From the NCBI RefSeq assembly GCF_013004375.1, contig NZ_JABERI010000021.1, positions 1-61,201 on the forward strand: a stretch of 61,201 nucleotides of DNA, given 5' to 3'. Both the position numbers and the translations under genes were made by a program. The first letter of the stretch is position 1. The number at the start of each line of letters is the position of its first letter. A model generated the notes under the pieces. The model did no database searches. It was not told where the DNA came from and worked only from the letters and a program-made list of their open reading frames with translations. The stretch is from Acinetobacter terrae. Its GTDB lineage: Bacteria; Pseudomonadota; Gammaproteobacteria; Pseudomonadales; Moraxellaceae. Of the stretch, positions 42,200-51,300 are shown piece by piece.

Positions 42200-43594
42200 A
42201 TGCAAACACGTATTGAACACGACACGATGGGCGATGTTGAAGTTCCGAGTGAAGCAATGTGGGGTGCGCAAACACAGCGTAGTTTGCAAAACTTTAAAAT
42301 TGGGCAAGAACGCTTACCACGAGCAATGATTCGTGCGATGGGTTTAGTGAAAAAAGCAGCAGCCATCACCAATGCCGAGTTAGATCAAATTCCTCATGAA
42401 TTGTCGCATTATATTGTGAATGCAACGGAAGAAGTGATTGCTGGGAAATGGGATGAACAGTTCCCATTGGTGGTTTGGCAAACAGGTTCAGGTACGCAAA
42501 GTAATATGAACTGTAATGAAGTCATTGCCAATATTGCAAATCAAAAACTGGGGAATCCTTTAGGTTCGCAAAAGCCGGTACATCCGAATGATCATGTGAA
42601 CCGTGCACAATCCACCAATGACTCATTTCCAACCGCCATTCATGTCGCAGCGAGTTTGCAAATCAATGAACTGCTTATTCCAGCAGTACAACGTTTACGC
42701 GATACATTAGACGAAAAATCGAAAGAATTTTCGGATATTGTGAAAATTGGTCGCACGCATTTACAAGATGCAACGCCGTTAACGCTGGGGCAAGAATTTA
42801 GTGGTTATGTGGCGCAGCTCGATCATGCCTTAAAACGTTTACATTATGCTTTGTTGGGTTTATATGAATTGCCTTTAGGTGGTACAGCAGTCGGAACTGG
42901 GTTAAATGCACATCCTGATTACGCAGTAAAAGCTGCGGCACAATTGGCAACCTTAACGGATTTACCTTTTGTCACTGCACCGAATAAATTTGAAGCTTTG
43001 GCAGGGCGTGATGCTGCGGTATTTGCATCGGGTGCTTTGAAAACATTGGCAGCCAGTCTAAATAAAATTGCCAATGATATTCGCTGGCTAGCCAGTGGAC
43101 CACGTTGTGGTTTTGGTGAAATTCGCATTCCTGAAAATGAACCCGGTTCAAGCATTATGCCAGGCAAGGTTAATCCAACCCAAAGTGAAGCCATGACCAT
43201 GGTCGTCGCTCAAGTATTGGGTAATGACACGACCATTAATGTCGCTGGGGCTTCGGGTAACTTTGAGTTGAATGTATTTATGCCAGTAATTGCATTTAAC
43301 TTATTGCAATCGATTCAATTACTGGGCGATGCATGTAATAGTTTCAATGATCATTGCGCAGTCGGTATTGAACCAAACCGTGAAAAAATTGATTATTTCC
43401 TGCATAACTCGCTCATGTTAGTCACGGCTTTAAACCCTGTGATCGGTTATGAAAATGCTGCCAAAGTGGCAAAAACGGCTTATAAAGAAGGTAAGACTTT
43501 AAAACAGGTTGCGGTTGAATTGAACTTGGTGACAACAGAACAGTTTGATGCTGTGGTAATCCCTGAAAATATGGTTTCACCTAACGTGAAATAA
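42200..43594 (+). CDS. fumC: class II fumarate hydratase
   Basis: TCA-cycle enzyme that interconverts fumarate and malate without an iron-sulfur cluster. Class II signatures visible are [15 protein letters not shown] at the start, [19 protein letters not shown] near residue 96, [19 protein letters not shown] near 127, [16 protein letters not shown] near 185 and the fumarate-lyase motif [13 protein letters not shown] near 316. The length of 464 residues is normal. GAGG lies 6 bases before the ATG at 42200; other in-frame ATGs lie upstream at 42182 and 42197. Confidence 0.95.
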   Translation: MQTRIEHDTMGDVEVPSEAMWGAQTQRSLQNFKIGQERLPRAMIRAMGLVKKAAAITNAELDQIPHELSHYIVNATEEVIAGKWDEQFPLVVWQTGSGTQSNMNCNEVIANIANQKLGNPLGSQKPVHPNDHVNRAQSTNDSFPTAIHVAASLQINELLIPAVQRLRDTLDEKSKEFSDIVKIGRTHLQDATPLTLGQEFSGYVAQLDHALKRLHYALLGLYELPLGGTAVGTGLNAHPDYAVKAAAQLATLTDLPFVTAPNKFEALAGRDAAVFASGALKTLAASLNKIANDIRWLASGPRCGFGEIRIPENEPGSSIMPGKVNPTQSEAMTMVVAQVLGNDTTINVAGASGNFELNVFMPVIAFNLLQSIQLLGDACNSFNDHCAVGIEPNREKIDYFLHNSLMLVTALNPVIGYENAAKVAKTAYKEGKTLKQVAVELNLVTTEQFDAVVIPENMVSPNVK

Positions 43595-43609
43595 GCATCT
43601 AAAGGCTTG

Positions 43610-43641
43610 AACACTGATCTATTGATCATCAGTGGTTTTTA
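43610..43641 (+). terminator. terminator after fumC
   Basis: CACTGAT pairs with ATCAGTG around a nine-base loop, then a GTTTTT run, 16 bases after the fumC stop. Confidence 0.7.
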
Positions 43642-43697
43642 TCTGGTGCATATATGCGTACAATATATACCTAGAAATTAACTGCTGATGATTGATT

Positions 43698-44189
43698 ATG
43701 CTTGATGTTTATTTAACAGATGTTCAGAAAAAGGTGCAATTTAAGGATTATCCGGGTGAGCATCCTGTTAAATTTATTTTGAATTTTAAAAAGATTTTTC
43801 CGAGTGTGATGGAACTGCTTCTTCCTGTGCTTCCTAACGACGAAAATTTGGATGAAATGACCTGGGAATCGACCACAAAAGATTTTGAGTTGTTCAAATT
43901 ATTGTTAAGTGGTTGGGGCGTAATTGAATTACGTTTAAATGCGATTAGCCAATTTAAAAATAAGAACTATGCAGATCAATTGGTCAAAGCTGCGCAACAA
44001 AAGCGTAGAGAATTTGCCAAGGCCAATAAGATGCTTAAAACAGTTGAACTAGATTATTTGTTTATGCATGAAATTCATGCGTTGATTGATGCTGAATTGG
44101 TTGAAATTGGTGAAAAATTCTATTTGCCAACCTTACGTGAGATCTGGAAGAATAAAGTATCGCAAAGTGTTTTGAATGCTAAATTCTAA
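43698..44189 (+). CDS. hypothetical protein
   Basis: A 163-residue soluble protein I cannot assign. The sequence LDVYLTDVQKKVQFKDYPGE at the start is followed by LNFKKIFPSVMELLLPVLPND, and basic helices such as AAQQKRREFAKANKMLKTVE lie near residue 96-115. It has no signal peptide or membrane helix. The gene sits alone between the fumC terminator and its own terminator. The ATG at 43698 is preferred; a TTG at 43692 is also in frame. Confidence 0.6.
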   Translation: MLDVYLTDVQKKVQFKDYPGEHPVKFILNFKKIFPSVMELLLPVLPNDENLDEMTWESTTKDFELFKLLLSGWGVIELRLNAISQFKNKNYADQLVKAAQQKRREFAKANKMLKTVELDYLFMHEIHALIDAELVEIGEKFYLPTLREIWKNKVSQSVLNAKF

Positions 44190-44210
44190 AACACTATAAA
44201 ATGTAATAAC

Positions 44211-44237
44211 AATCCTCCAAATATTGGGGGATTTTTT
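44211..44237 (+). terminator. terminator after the hypothetical gene
   Basis: AATCCTCC pairs with GGGGGATT (one wobble) around a seven-base loop, followed by a T-run. Confidence 0.75.
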
Positions 44238-44470
44238 ATAGCTGTGTAGTTTATGAGAGACTTGTCTGAATTGTATGCAAGAGTCTATATAAAAAATTAA
44301 AGATTTAATTATCAATAAAATGTACTAGATATTGGAATTATTATTGCATATGGTAGGGCAGCAACAAATTTGCACCTTCATTGTTACGAAAGTTGATATT
44401 TCACATTTTCTTAACAGTGTAGGCAGGTTGTTGCAAATCTTCCCGAGGAAATATCAAAGGATTTCATTCA

Positions 44471-45073
44471 ATGTCGAATCAGTTTTTAGATTTAATTAAT
44501 AAACGCCGTACCATTTATGCAGTGGGTAAAAATGTAGAGCAAAGCCCAGAATACTTAACTGAATTGATTCAACATGCCATTAAGCAAAGTCCATCATCTT
44601 TTAACTCGCAATCTTCACGTGCCGTGATTTTATTTAATGATGAGCATGAAAAGTTTTGGGGCTTTGTAAAAGAAAAACTCAAGTCTTATGCAAAAGATGA
44701 AGACGCTGCTGCAAAAACCAGTGCCAAAATAGATAGCTTTGCTGCCGGTCTCGGTACAGTTCTATTTTTTGAAGATATGGATGTGATTAAAGGCTTGCAA
44801 GAGCAGTTCCCATCTTATGCCGATAACTTCCCGGTTTGGGCCGAACATTCAACAGCGATTGCACAGTTCGCGACTTGGACTGCGTTACATACCGATGGTT
44901 TAGGTGCGTCACTTCAGCATTACAACCCAATTGTAGATGATCAAGTGCATGCTGAATGGAATATTCCTGCAAGCTGGAAACTTCGTGCACAGCTCGTGTT
45001 TGGTTCAGTAGAAGGTGAAGCCAAAGACAAAGGCTATATGGATGATGCAGTGCGTTTTAAAGTGTTTAAATAA
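44471..45073 (+). CDS. nitroreductase family protein (Frm2-like)
   Basis: A 200-residue FMN-binding nitroreductase-family protein of the fungal Frm2/Hbn1-like branch found across bacteria. FLDLINKRRTIYAVGKNV at the start contains the phosphate-binding Arg pair, QSPSSFNSQSSRAVILF near residue 39 is the flavin site, and LHTDGLGASLQHYNPIVDD near 140 is characteristic of this branch. It would reduce nitro or quinone compounds or scavenge electrons from lipid peroxidation products. The 280 bases upstream hold no gene. Confidence 0.87.
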   Translation: MSNQFLDLINKRRTIYAVGKNVEQSPEYLTELIQHAIKQSPSSFNSQSSRAVILFNDEHEKFWGFVKEKLKSYAKDEDAAAKTSAKIDSFAAGLGTVLFFEDMDVIKGLQEQFPSYADNFPVWAEHSTAIAQFATWTALHTDGLGASLQHYNPIVDDQVHAEWNIPASWKLRAQLVFGSVEGEAKDKGYMDDAVRFKVFK

Positions 45074-45100
45074 TTGTTGATTTTACAAGAAAGAAAATAA

Positions 45101-45133
45101 AAAAAGAGAGGTAAATATGACCTCTCTTTTTTT
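45101..45133 (+). terminator. terminator between the nitroreductase and MFS genes
   Basis: AAAAAGAGAGG pairs with CCTCTCTTTTT, with an extended T-run. It lies after the nitroreductase stop and before the convergent MFS stop. Confidence 0.9.
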
Positions 45134-45190
45134 GAATCTGCCTTTATAAAAGGAGACTTTCTATCAGCGCTATTTTTTAGCTGCTTATTC

Positions 45191-46396
45191 TTAAGCAGAG
45201 GCGTGTTGACGTTTGCTTGCCTTGCGACCATGTAATAGGTAGTAAATGACGATACAGACTAAAACACACATTGCACTGTAGAAATACAGTTGTGAATAGT
45301 CGATATAATTCAGTGCCTGACCAATGAAATAAGGACCAAAGCCTAAACCTGCATCCAGAAAAATAAAGAAGGTTGAGGTCGCAAATCCCATACGTTCGAT
45401 GCTGGCGCTTTTTACCGCAACGGTTTGACAAACAGACTGAATATTGCCATAACCGAAACCCAGTAAGCCTGCACAAAGCAAAAGCATAAACGAACTTTGT
45501 ACCTGGCTTAATAAAACCATGGCAATCGCCATAATAATAAAAGCAGGATATATAATGATATTTTCGCCTTTACGATCCATCAATGGACCGGTAAATGGAC
45601 GCGATATCAAGATGGCAATAGCATACATCAAGAAGAAAAACGATGCGGTTTCGACCAGGTCAATTTCTTTGGCATAAAAGTTGATGAAGGACAACACACC
45701 TGAATAGCAAATGGATGCCAATAACATAATAAAAGATATCGGCAGTGCTTTATGTTCAACAAATTGTGAAATCCAGCTGGGTTTTTCAACGGGTACAGAA
45801 ATATCAAGTGGGTTGTTTTGTTGCGGGAGATTCGGCACTTGAATCAGAAGCGCAACCACCAGACAGCTCACTGCGATAATGCTTGAAACAATGAAAATGG
45901 CATTATAACCAATGTGCAGCATCATCCAGATGGCAAGGAAAGGACCGATCGCCGTTCCCAAAGTACTGCTCATGCTGTAGTAACCAATGCCTTCACCACG
46001 ACGAGTTGGCGGCAATATTTGCGCAATAATAGTACCTAAAACAGTGGATGCCATACCCATCATAAAGCCATGCATAAATCGCACGAGTAGAAGCATGCCG
46101 ACATCGAACTTCATAAAGTAGAAGCCGGAAAAGATCAGGAAGCCTGTTAAACCGACAATCAGTGTGGTTTTACGTCCAAAGCGTTCCAGAAATTTACCTA
46201 CAAACAAACGGCCAATCAGCGTACCGACAATAAACAAACCAGAAACTAGACCTGCTTGCGCCGTGGTTGCACCGAGTTCAGCGACGGCATAACCGACAAT
46301 AACTACTACAAGCAGATAAAAGGTCAGTACCAGCTGAAAGTTAATGGAACTGACAAGAATAAAATTTCTTGACCATAAGGGTGCATTTTCATTCAT
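45191..46396 (-). CDS. MFS transporter, probable drug efflux
   Basis: A 401-residue major-facilitator protein with 12 hydrophobic helices. The motif RLFVGKFLERFGRKTTLIVG near residue 63 is the MFS loop 2-3 motif, and TRRGEGIGYYSMSSTLGTAIG near 134 resembles the drug/proton antiporter motif C region. It overlaps the upstream MarR gene by 4 bases (ATGA), so the two are one operon. Such marR-MFS pairs commonly handle toxic phenolics or antibiotics; the substrate is not evident. Confidence 0.87.
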   Translation of the reverse strand: MNENAPLWSRNFILVSSINFQLVLTFYLLVVVIVGYAVAELGATTAQAGLVSGLFIVGTLIGRLFVGKFLERFGRKTTLIVGLTGFLIFSGFYFMKFDVGMLLLVRFMHGFMMGMASTVLGTIIAQILPPTRRGEGIGYYSMSSTLGTAIGPFLAIWMMLHIGYNAIFIVSSIIAVSCLVVALLIQVPNLPQQNNPLDISVPVEKPSWISQFVEHKALPISFIMLLASICYSGVLSFINFYAKEIDLVETASFFFLMYAIAILISRPFTGPLMDRKGENIIIYPAFIIMAIAMVLLSQVQSSFMLLLCAGLLGFGYGNIQSVCQTVAVKSASIERMGFATSTFFIFLDAGLGFGPYFIGQALNYIDYSQLYFYSAMCVLVCIVIYYLLHGRKASKRQHASA

Positions 46397-46833
46397 GACG
46401 GGATACCTGTTTTAAGGTCTTGCAGATGTTCCATAAGTCTATGAAGGGTGTCCAATGTGCAATTTTGCGAATTTTGATCCAGTGGCAAAAGCAATTGTTG
46501 TTCAAACACATCCATTTTTTCAGAGCATATTTGAAAAAGTTCTATACCTTTTACACTCAGGATCAGTTTCTTTTGCCGTTTATCTTCAGTATCGACTTGT
46601 TCAAGGACTTCCAGTTGCATCAGTGCATGAATACGTTTTGCAATGGAGGGCTTGGACACATTGAGATATTCCGCAATGTCGATGGAGGTACAGCCTTGTT
46701 TTAACTGAATCACATACAGCACTTGCCACAAGGAATAGTTCAATTGATGTTGCAATAAAATGGTATTGATTTCATCACTCATTAAACGCGCGCAGCGTAA
46801 TAATGAAGCACGAAATTTAAGTGGGTCTGGCAT
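46393..46833 (-). CDS. MarR-family transcriptional regulator
   Basis: A 146-residue MarR-type repressor. The DNA-binding core is SLWQVLYVIQLKQGCTSIDIAEYLNVSKPSIAKRIHAL (residues about 33-70; recognition helix around VSKPSIAKRI), then the wing LEQVDTEDKRQKKLILSVKG. It overlaps the MFS gene downstream and probably represses the pair until a ligand binds. A palindrome next to its start is a likely operator. AT-rich sequence and a leftward promoter lie upstream. Confidence 0.88.
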   Translation of the reverse strand: MPDPLKFRASLLRCARLMSDEINTILLQHQLNYSLWQVLYVIQLKQGCTSIDIAEYLNVSKPSIAKRIHALMQLEVLEQVDTEDKRQKKLILSVKGIELFQICSEKMDVFEQQLLLPLDQNSQNCTLDTLHRLMEHLQDLKTGIPS

Positions 46834-46835
46834 AA

Positions 46836-46854
46836 TAGTTAGCTAGGGTAACTA
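46836..46854. promoter_or_regulatory. candidate MarR operator
   Basis: TAGTTA and TAACTA form an inverted repeat with a seven-base spacer, 3 bases upstream of the marR start codon. Position and symmetry fit an autoregulatory MarR site. Confidence 0.5.
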
Positions 46855-47089
46855 AATTAATTAAACTTTACGCCTCTTTAAACGGTTGTTCAAGCATTCA
46901 GCAAGCTGAAAGCAGGATTTATAGGCAAAAAAAGACCCATCACATAAATGCATTCAGACCACTTTTAAAATTCTTCTTTATAAACTGTAGTGAGTAAAGG
47001 GGGAGAGTGTATTGAAGTGCTTGGAATTTAAAAGCATATATTCAAACGCTTTCTAATAAATCGCCAAGCTATAAGTGTGAGATTAAATT

Positions 47090-47524
47090 TTGCTTCTACG
47101 TAGTGGGCTGCTACTTGCTTTTGCAACAGTGCTTTTACAGATTGCGGTATATCTACAGCTATTGCTACCGGAAAAATATCAGATTGCTCCGGTCTGTCTG
47201 TCCATGACCCATCATTTAATTACGCCCTCATCTCATTATGTCGATTCTTCTCATGCAGTTCATACATCAGAACATCATCTGGATTTTTTGCATCCTTATT
47301 TTTCTTATCATCACGATCATGTACACGATGTACATAATCATCAATGTCAATATTGTACGGTTTATGGTGATCTGGTTCTGCCACCTGATTTTGCTATTAA
47401 AGTAGTGGTAGATCGAATAAATATGCGGTTCTTTGCATTTTTGCAGCGCTTTAAACACATTTATTTCGAGCTGCAACGGCTATTTTTAATGCCGCAGGGG
47501 CGAGCCCCACCGATTGCTTTATAA
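47090..47524 (+). CDS. DUF2946-like His-rich membrane protein
   Basis: A 144-residue protein with an N-terminal hydrophobic helix (LLLAFATVLLQIAVYLQLLL), then a His-rich stretch (HTSEHHLDFLHPYFSYHHDH near residue 58) and HNHQCQYCTVYGDL near 82, with a CxxC. The C-terminus (PQGRAPPIAL) matches DUF2946-type proteins, which often accompany copper genes. It is probably in the inner membrane facing the periplasm and possibly binds copper. TTG at 47090 is the first start; the true start is uncertain. It precedes the cytochrome bd genes on the same strand. Confidence 0.65.
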   Translation: MLLRSGLLLAFATVLLQIAVYLQLLLPEKYQIAPVCLSMTHHLITPSSHYVDSSHAVHTSEHHLDFLHPYFSYHHDHVHDVHNHQCQYCTVYGDLVLPPDFAIKVVVDRINMRFFAFLQRFKHIYFELQRLFLMPQGRAPPIAL

Positions 47525-47791
47525 AAACTTTGGATTCCAGCTTTTCGCCATGGAATGAACAAACCATTTTTATAGAGATTATATGTATGAATATTCATTT
47601 TCTTCCTCAATATCTGAGGAAACAGACAGCCTTTGCCAAAATTGTAGCTCATCCAAAGTGGATTGAAATAATAAATCAACATACTTTGTTTAAGATTCGG
47701 GCGTATGCTGAAACAGGTCAAAACAAAAAAATAGCGCGACTGTGTATCTCGTGCTCAATCACCACATTAACGAATTAAAAAAGGTGATGTT

Positions 47792-49231
47792 ATGAATCTA
47801 GGTTTAACTGCACTTGAACTGGCACGAATTCAATTTGCGTTCACAGTCTCATTTCATATTATTTTCCCTGCCATTTCCATTGGTCTTGCGAGTTTCCTTG
47901 CCGTTTTAGAGTGGCGCTGGCTCAGAACTAAAAATCCGGTATATCAAGACCTGTTCAAGTTTTGGGTCAAGATATTTGCCATTGCCTTTGGTATGGGCGT
48001 GGTTTCTGGCGTGGTCATGAGTTACCAGTTCGGAACCAACTGGAGCGAATTCTCACGCGTCTCGGGCAGTGTAACGGGACCACTTCTAGCCTATGAAGTG
48101 CTGAGCGCCTTTTTTCTGGAAGCCGGATTCCTGGGTATTATGCTATTTGGCTGGGGGCGTGTTGGTCCTCGGGCACATTTCTTTGCCACCGTCATGGTGG
48201 CAGTCGGAACCTGTATTTCCATGTTCTGGATTTTATCGTCTAACAGCTGGATGCAGACGCCACAAGGTTTCAGCATTGAAAATGGCATTATCGTTCCGCA
48301 AGACTGGTTGGCCATTGTATTTAATCCTTCTTTCCCATATCGCTTGGCGCATATGGCAATGGCAGCATTCTTGGTGTCGGCCTTGCTGGTTGCAGCGACG
48401 GCAGCATGGCATTTAATCCAAGGTCGCCGTGATGCGTTGGTAAAAACGTCGTTTTCTATGGCCTTATGGATGATTTTGGCACTTACCCCCTTACAGGTTC
48501 TGATTGGAGACCTGCATGGTATCAATACCTTAAAATATCAACCCGCAAAAATCGCCGCGATAGAAGGGCACTGGGAAACCAATCACAATGAAGGCATGCC
48601 TTTGTATTTATTTGGTATTCCAGATATGCAGGCAGAAGAAACCAAATATGCGATTGGTATTCCAAACGTTGGAAGCCTGATTTTAACCCACTCCATGGAG
48701 GGCAAGGTTCAGGGCTTGAAAGAATTTGCACCTGAAGATCGGCCAAATTCAACCATCGTTTTTTGGAGCTTTCGGATCATGGTCGGTCTGGGCGTGTTGA
48801 TGCTGTTATTAGCTTTAATCGGTTTATGGCTCAGGAAAACTGGCCGCTTCTATGAAAGTCCATGGTTTCACCGTTTTGCACTGATTATGGGACCCTCCGG
48901 TTTTATCGCAATGTTGGCTGGCTGGTTTACCACGGAAGTCGGGCGTCAACCTTGGGTAGTCTATGGCGTGATGCGGACTAAAGATGCATTATCACCGGTA
49001 TCGGCAGAACAAGTCGGATTAACCCTGATTATTTTTGTAGTGGTGTATTGCGTGGTCTTTGGCATTGGCATTTATTACATGTTGCGAATCATGCATAAAG
49101 GCCCGGAATTTGTTCATTCAGTACCACACAGTGAAGAAAAGGTCATTCAAGCTTCGCATCGTCCATTGGGCAGTACCGATGAAGAGCTGGATGGTCCGCC
49201 TCTCGACAATCACCAGGAGAATGACAAATGA
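47792..49231 (+). CDS. cioA: cytochrome bd-type quinol oxidase subunit I (CioA type)
   Basis: A 479-residue haem-bearing subunit of a cytochrome bd oxidase, which passes electrons from ubiquinol to oxygen in the inner membrane. The haem-ligand His is in FTVSFHIIFP near residue 22; GTNWSEFSRVSG near 77, FLEAGFLGIMLFGWGR near 110 and GWFTTEVGRQPW near 376 are highly conserved. The Q-loop between helices 6 and 7 is short, as in CioA/CydA of the cyanide-insensitive type. It overlaps subunit II by 4 bases. Confidence 0.95.
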   Translation: MNLGLTALELARIQFAFTVSFHIIFPAISIGLASFLAVLEWRWLRTKNPVYQDLFKFWVKIFAIAFGMGVVSGVVMSYQFGTNWSEFSRVSGSVTGPLLAYEVLSAFFLEAGFLGIMLFGWGRVGPRAHFFATVMVAVGTCISMFWILSSNSWMQTPQGFSIENGIIVPQDWLAIVFNPSFPYRLAHMAMAAFLVSALLVAATAAWHLIQGRRDALVKTSFSMALWMILALTPLQVLIGDLHGINTLKYQPAKIAAIEGHWETNHNEGMPLYLFGIPDMQAEETKYAIGIPNVGSLILTHSMEGKVQGLKEFAPEDRPNSTIVFWSFRIMVGLGVLMLLLALIGLWLRKTGRFYESPWFHRFALIMGPSGFIAMLAGWFTTEVGRQPWVVYGVMRTKDALSPVSAEQVGLTLIIFVVVYCVVFGIGIYYMLRIMHKGPEFVHSVPHSEEKVIQASHRPLGSTDEELDGPPLDNHQENDK

Positions 49232-50232
49232 TTGATTTATCTTTTATCTGGATTGTAATTATTGCTGTTGGCGTACTGATTTACGTGGTACTGGACGGTT
49301 TTGACTTGGGTATCGGCATCTTGTTTCCCTTCTTTAAGGCGCAACAAGAACGTGATGTGATGATGAATACCGTCGCCCCAGTATGGGATGGCAATGAAAC
49401 CTGGATGGTATTGGGCGGGGCAGGATTATTTGCTGCATTTCCCTTGGTTTATTCGACGGTACTTTCTGCGCTATATCTACCCATCATTCTGATGGTAGTT
49501 GCACTTATTTTCCGCGGCGTGGCTTTCGAATTCCGTTTTAAATCCAGACGTAACCGGCATCTTTGGGACATGGCCTTTATTGGCGGCTCCATTTTAACCG
49601 GATTTTTACAGGGCATTATTCTGGGCGCTTATATCCAAGGGATTAAAACCACCAATGGAATATACACCGGTGGAGGTTTGGATTGGTTAACTCCATTTTC
49701 AATCTTTACGGGGATAGGCGTCGTGGTGCTTTATGCCACTTTGGGCTGTGGATGGCTGATCTTTAAAACTGATGCAGACTTGCAAAATAGAATGTATCAG
49801 CTTATGCCGAAGATGATTATTGCCTTATTCATTATTTTTGGCTGCGTCAGTATTTATACGCCTTTGGCACATCCGGCAATTGCAGAACGATGGTTCAGTC
49901 AACCGCAACTCACTTATTTCAGTCCTGTCCCAATTCTGGTTTTAGTGTTTACCTTTTTGGCTTTACGCGCTTGCAAGCAACGTAAAGAACTCAGTCCATT
50001 CATCTACACTCTAGCTTTAGTATTTTTAGCTTATACTGGATTTCTCATCAGTTTATGGCCTTATATTATTCCGCCATCCGTCACCATCTGGGATGCAGCC
50101 GCACCGCAAAGTAGTCAGTTATTTACCTTAATTGGTGCACTGCTTTTGATTCCGATTATTCTGATTTATACAGGTTTGTCCTATTGGGTATTCCGCGATA
50201 AAGTACGAGTTGGTGATAAAGGCTATCATTAA
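49228..50232 (+). CDS. cioB: cytochrome bd-type quinol oxidase subunit II (CioB type)
   Basis: A 334-residue membrane subunit that completes the bd oxidase. VLDGFDLGIGILFPF near residue 22, PVWDGNETWMVLGG near 50 and LPIILMVVALIFRGVAFEFR near 82 are the family's conserved segments. It is partnered with CioA upstream (4-base overlap) and with a 36-residue DUF2474 protein 9 bases downstream. Confidence 0.95.
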   Translation: MIDLSFIWIVIIAVGVLIYVVLDGFDLGIGILFPFFKAQQERDVMMNTVAPVWDGNETWMVLGGAGLFAAFPLVYSTVLSALYLPIILMVVALIFRGVAFEFRFKSRRNRHLWDMAFIGGSILTGFLQGIILGAYIQGIKTTNGIYTGGGLDWLTPFSIFTGIGVVVLYATLGCGWLIFKTDADLQNRMYQLMPKMIIALFIIFGCVSIYTPLAHPAIAERWFSQPQLTYFSPVPILVLVFTFLALRACKQRKELSPFIYTLALVFLAYTGFLISLWPYIIPPSVTIWDAAAPQSSQLFTLIGALLLIPIILIYTGLSYWVFRDKVRVGDKGYH

Positions 50233-50241
50233 GGAGCAAAT

Positions 50242-50352
50242 ATGAAACTCTCACAAACCCAGTGGTTTATTGTTTTGTGGCTAGGTGGATTCTTTGCTTT
50301 AGCACTGGTGGCTGGGGCATTTCGGCTCTTAATTCAACTGGCCTATATCTAA
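50242..50352 (+). CDS. DUF2474 small membrane protein of the bd oxidase
   Basis: A 36-residue single-helix protein (MKLSQTQWFIVLWLGGFFAL, then ALVAGAFRLLIQLAYI), too short for most gene finders. GGAG lies 8 bases before the ATG. Its position straight after cioB and the W-x-x-L-W and FRLL pattern match the DUF2474 family, which often follows cioB, much as CydX follows cydB in E. coli. It is a likely small subunit of the oxidase. A terminator follows. Confidence 0.82.
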   Translation: MKLSQTQWFIVLWLGGFFALALVAGAFRLLIQLAYI

Positions 50353-50373
50353 TAGCGAACGAAAGTTACTTTA

Positions 50374-50408
50374 AAAGTGGTCTGCTAAAAACAGACCACT
50401 TTGTTTTT
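50374..50408 (+). terminator. terminator of the cio operon
   Basis: AAAGTGGTCTG pairs with CAGACCACTTT around a seven-base loop, then GTTTTTG. A further copy of CAGACCACTT lies 15 bases on. Confidence 0.85.
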
Positions 50409-50487
50409 GTCGAGCAGACCACTTCGTGGTGATTTAAGTTCTATATTATGTTTATTCACTTTATAGCGCTTATTGTCCGAGGCGATC

Positions 50488-51300
50488 ATGCTGCGAAGCC
50501 TAAGCTTCCAATTTATCTTAGATTTTTTTGAATTTACTCAAATTGATTCTAAAAAAATTTTGCAACGACTGGGAATTGAATCCCTCGACGAATTTGATGT
50601 CATTCTTCAGCAAAGCCTAGCTGTCCGATCTGCGCAGCAATCATCTCATGATTACATCATTCAAAGTTCGACTTTAGAAAATAGCCTAAGTTATTTATTT
50701 ACGCCTTTTATTTATGCGGTCTTGAATCAAAATACGATTTATATCGCACCACGACAAAATATTGTTGAACAGGTCTATGCGCATTATTTACATCTTGATG
50801 CATTAGAACTGAAAAATCAGCAATCCATTACTGAAATGAATCTATGTCTGGACTTGGTTCCAACAGAATTTAATGACGCTGAATTTAGAATATATGCTTT
50901 AGCCAAAGCCTTGCTTGATCCTGCTTGTCAGCATATGACGATGATCGGGCAAAGTGGGCTGAATCCAGCTACCAAACAACAATTGGCAAGTTTATTCCAA
51001 GTCCAGATAGATGAAATTTTACTGGATCAAAAACAGTTTAATTTGCCAGAAATTGATTTTAAAAAACTATTCTGGAAAAGAAAGACCCCTGAATTAGCAC
51101 AAGTCTGTCAAAGCATTGCACAGGAAAATGCACCTTTAGTCAGCCGCCAGTTTCATATGAAATTAAACGATGCCGCGCATTTGATTGACGATTTAATGTA
51201 TAGCGAACATCTTTTTGAAAAATTATCCGTCTTTGGTGAATTTACCGAAACCATCTTTAAAAACAATCTTGAATCGAAATTGAGGTATGCTAATGAATGA
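50488..51300 (+). CDS. hypothetical protein
   Basis: A 270-residue soluble protein I do not recognise. It has an N-terminal helical segment (LRSLSFQFILDFFEFTQID), a middle section with LFTPFIYAVLNQNTIYIAP near 64 that reads like a helix-rich sensor, and no membrane helix or known catalytic motif. GAGG lies 5 bases before the ATG at 50488. It overlaps a small membrane protein gene by 8 bases, so the pair is translationally coupled; the cio terminator separates it from the oxidase. Confidence 0.6.
   Translation: MLRSLSFQFILDFFEFTQIDSKKILQRLGIESLDEFDVILQQSLAVRSAQQSSHDYIIQSSTLENSLSYLFTPFIYAVLNQNTIYIAPRQNIVEQVYAHYLHLDALELKNQQSITEMNLCLDLVPTEFNDAEFRIYALAKALLDPACQHMTMIGQSGLNPATKQQLASLFQVQIDEILLDQKQFNLPEIDFKKLFWKRKTPELAQVCQSIAQENAPLVSRQFHMKLNDAAHLIDDLMYSEHLFEKLSVFGEFTETIFKNNLESKLRYANE

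Noticed and set aside
44340..44470. Inverted GCAACAA/TTGTTGC pair upstream of the nitroreductase gene
   Set aside because: Arms are short, widely spaced and imperfect outside the core; they do not support a specific operator or riboswitch.
47530..47778. Plus-strand open frame of about 82 codons between the DUF2946-like gene and cioA
   Set aside because: No clear ribosome site or recognisable family; the residues read like translated non-coding sequence (many isolated Cys, Ile and Arg). A small peptide cannot be excluded.
50374..50440. Repeat of CAGACCACTT after the cio terminator suggested a second regulatory hairpin
   Set aside because: The extra copy pairs only with part of the first arm; a simple terminator plus local duplication is enough.
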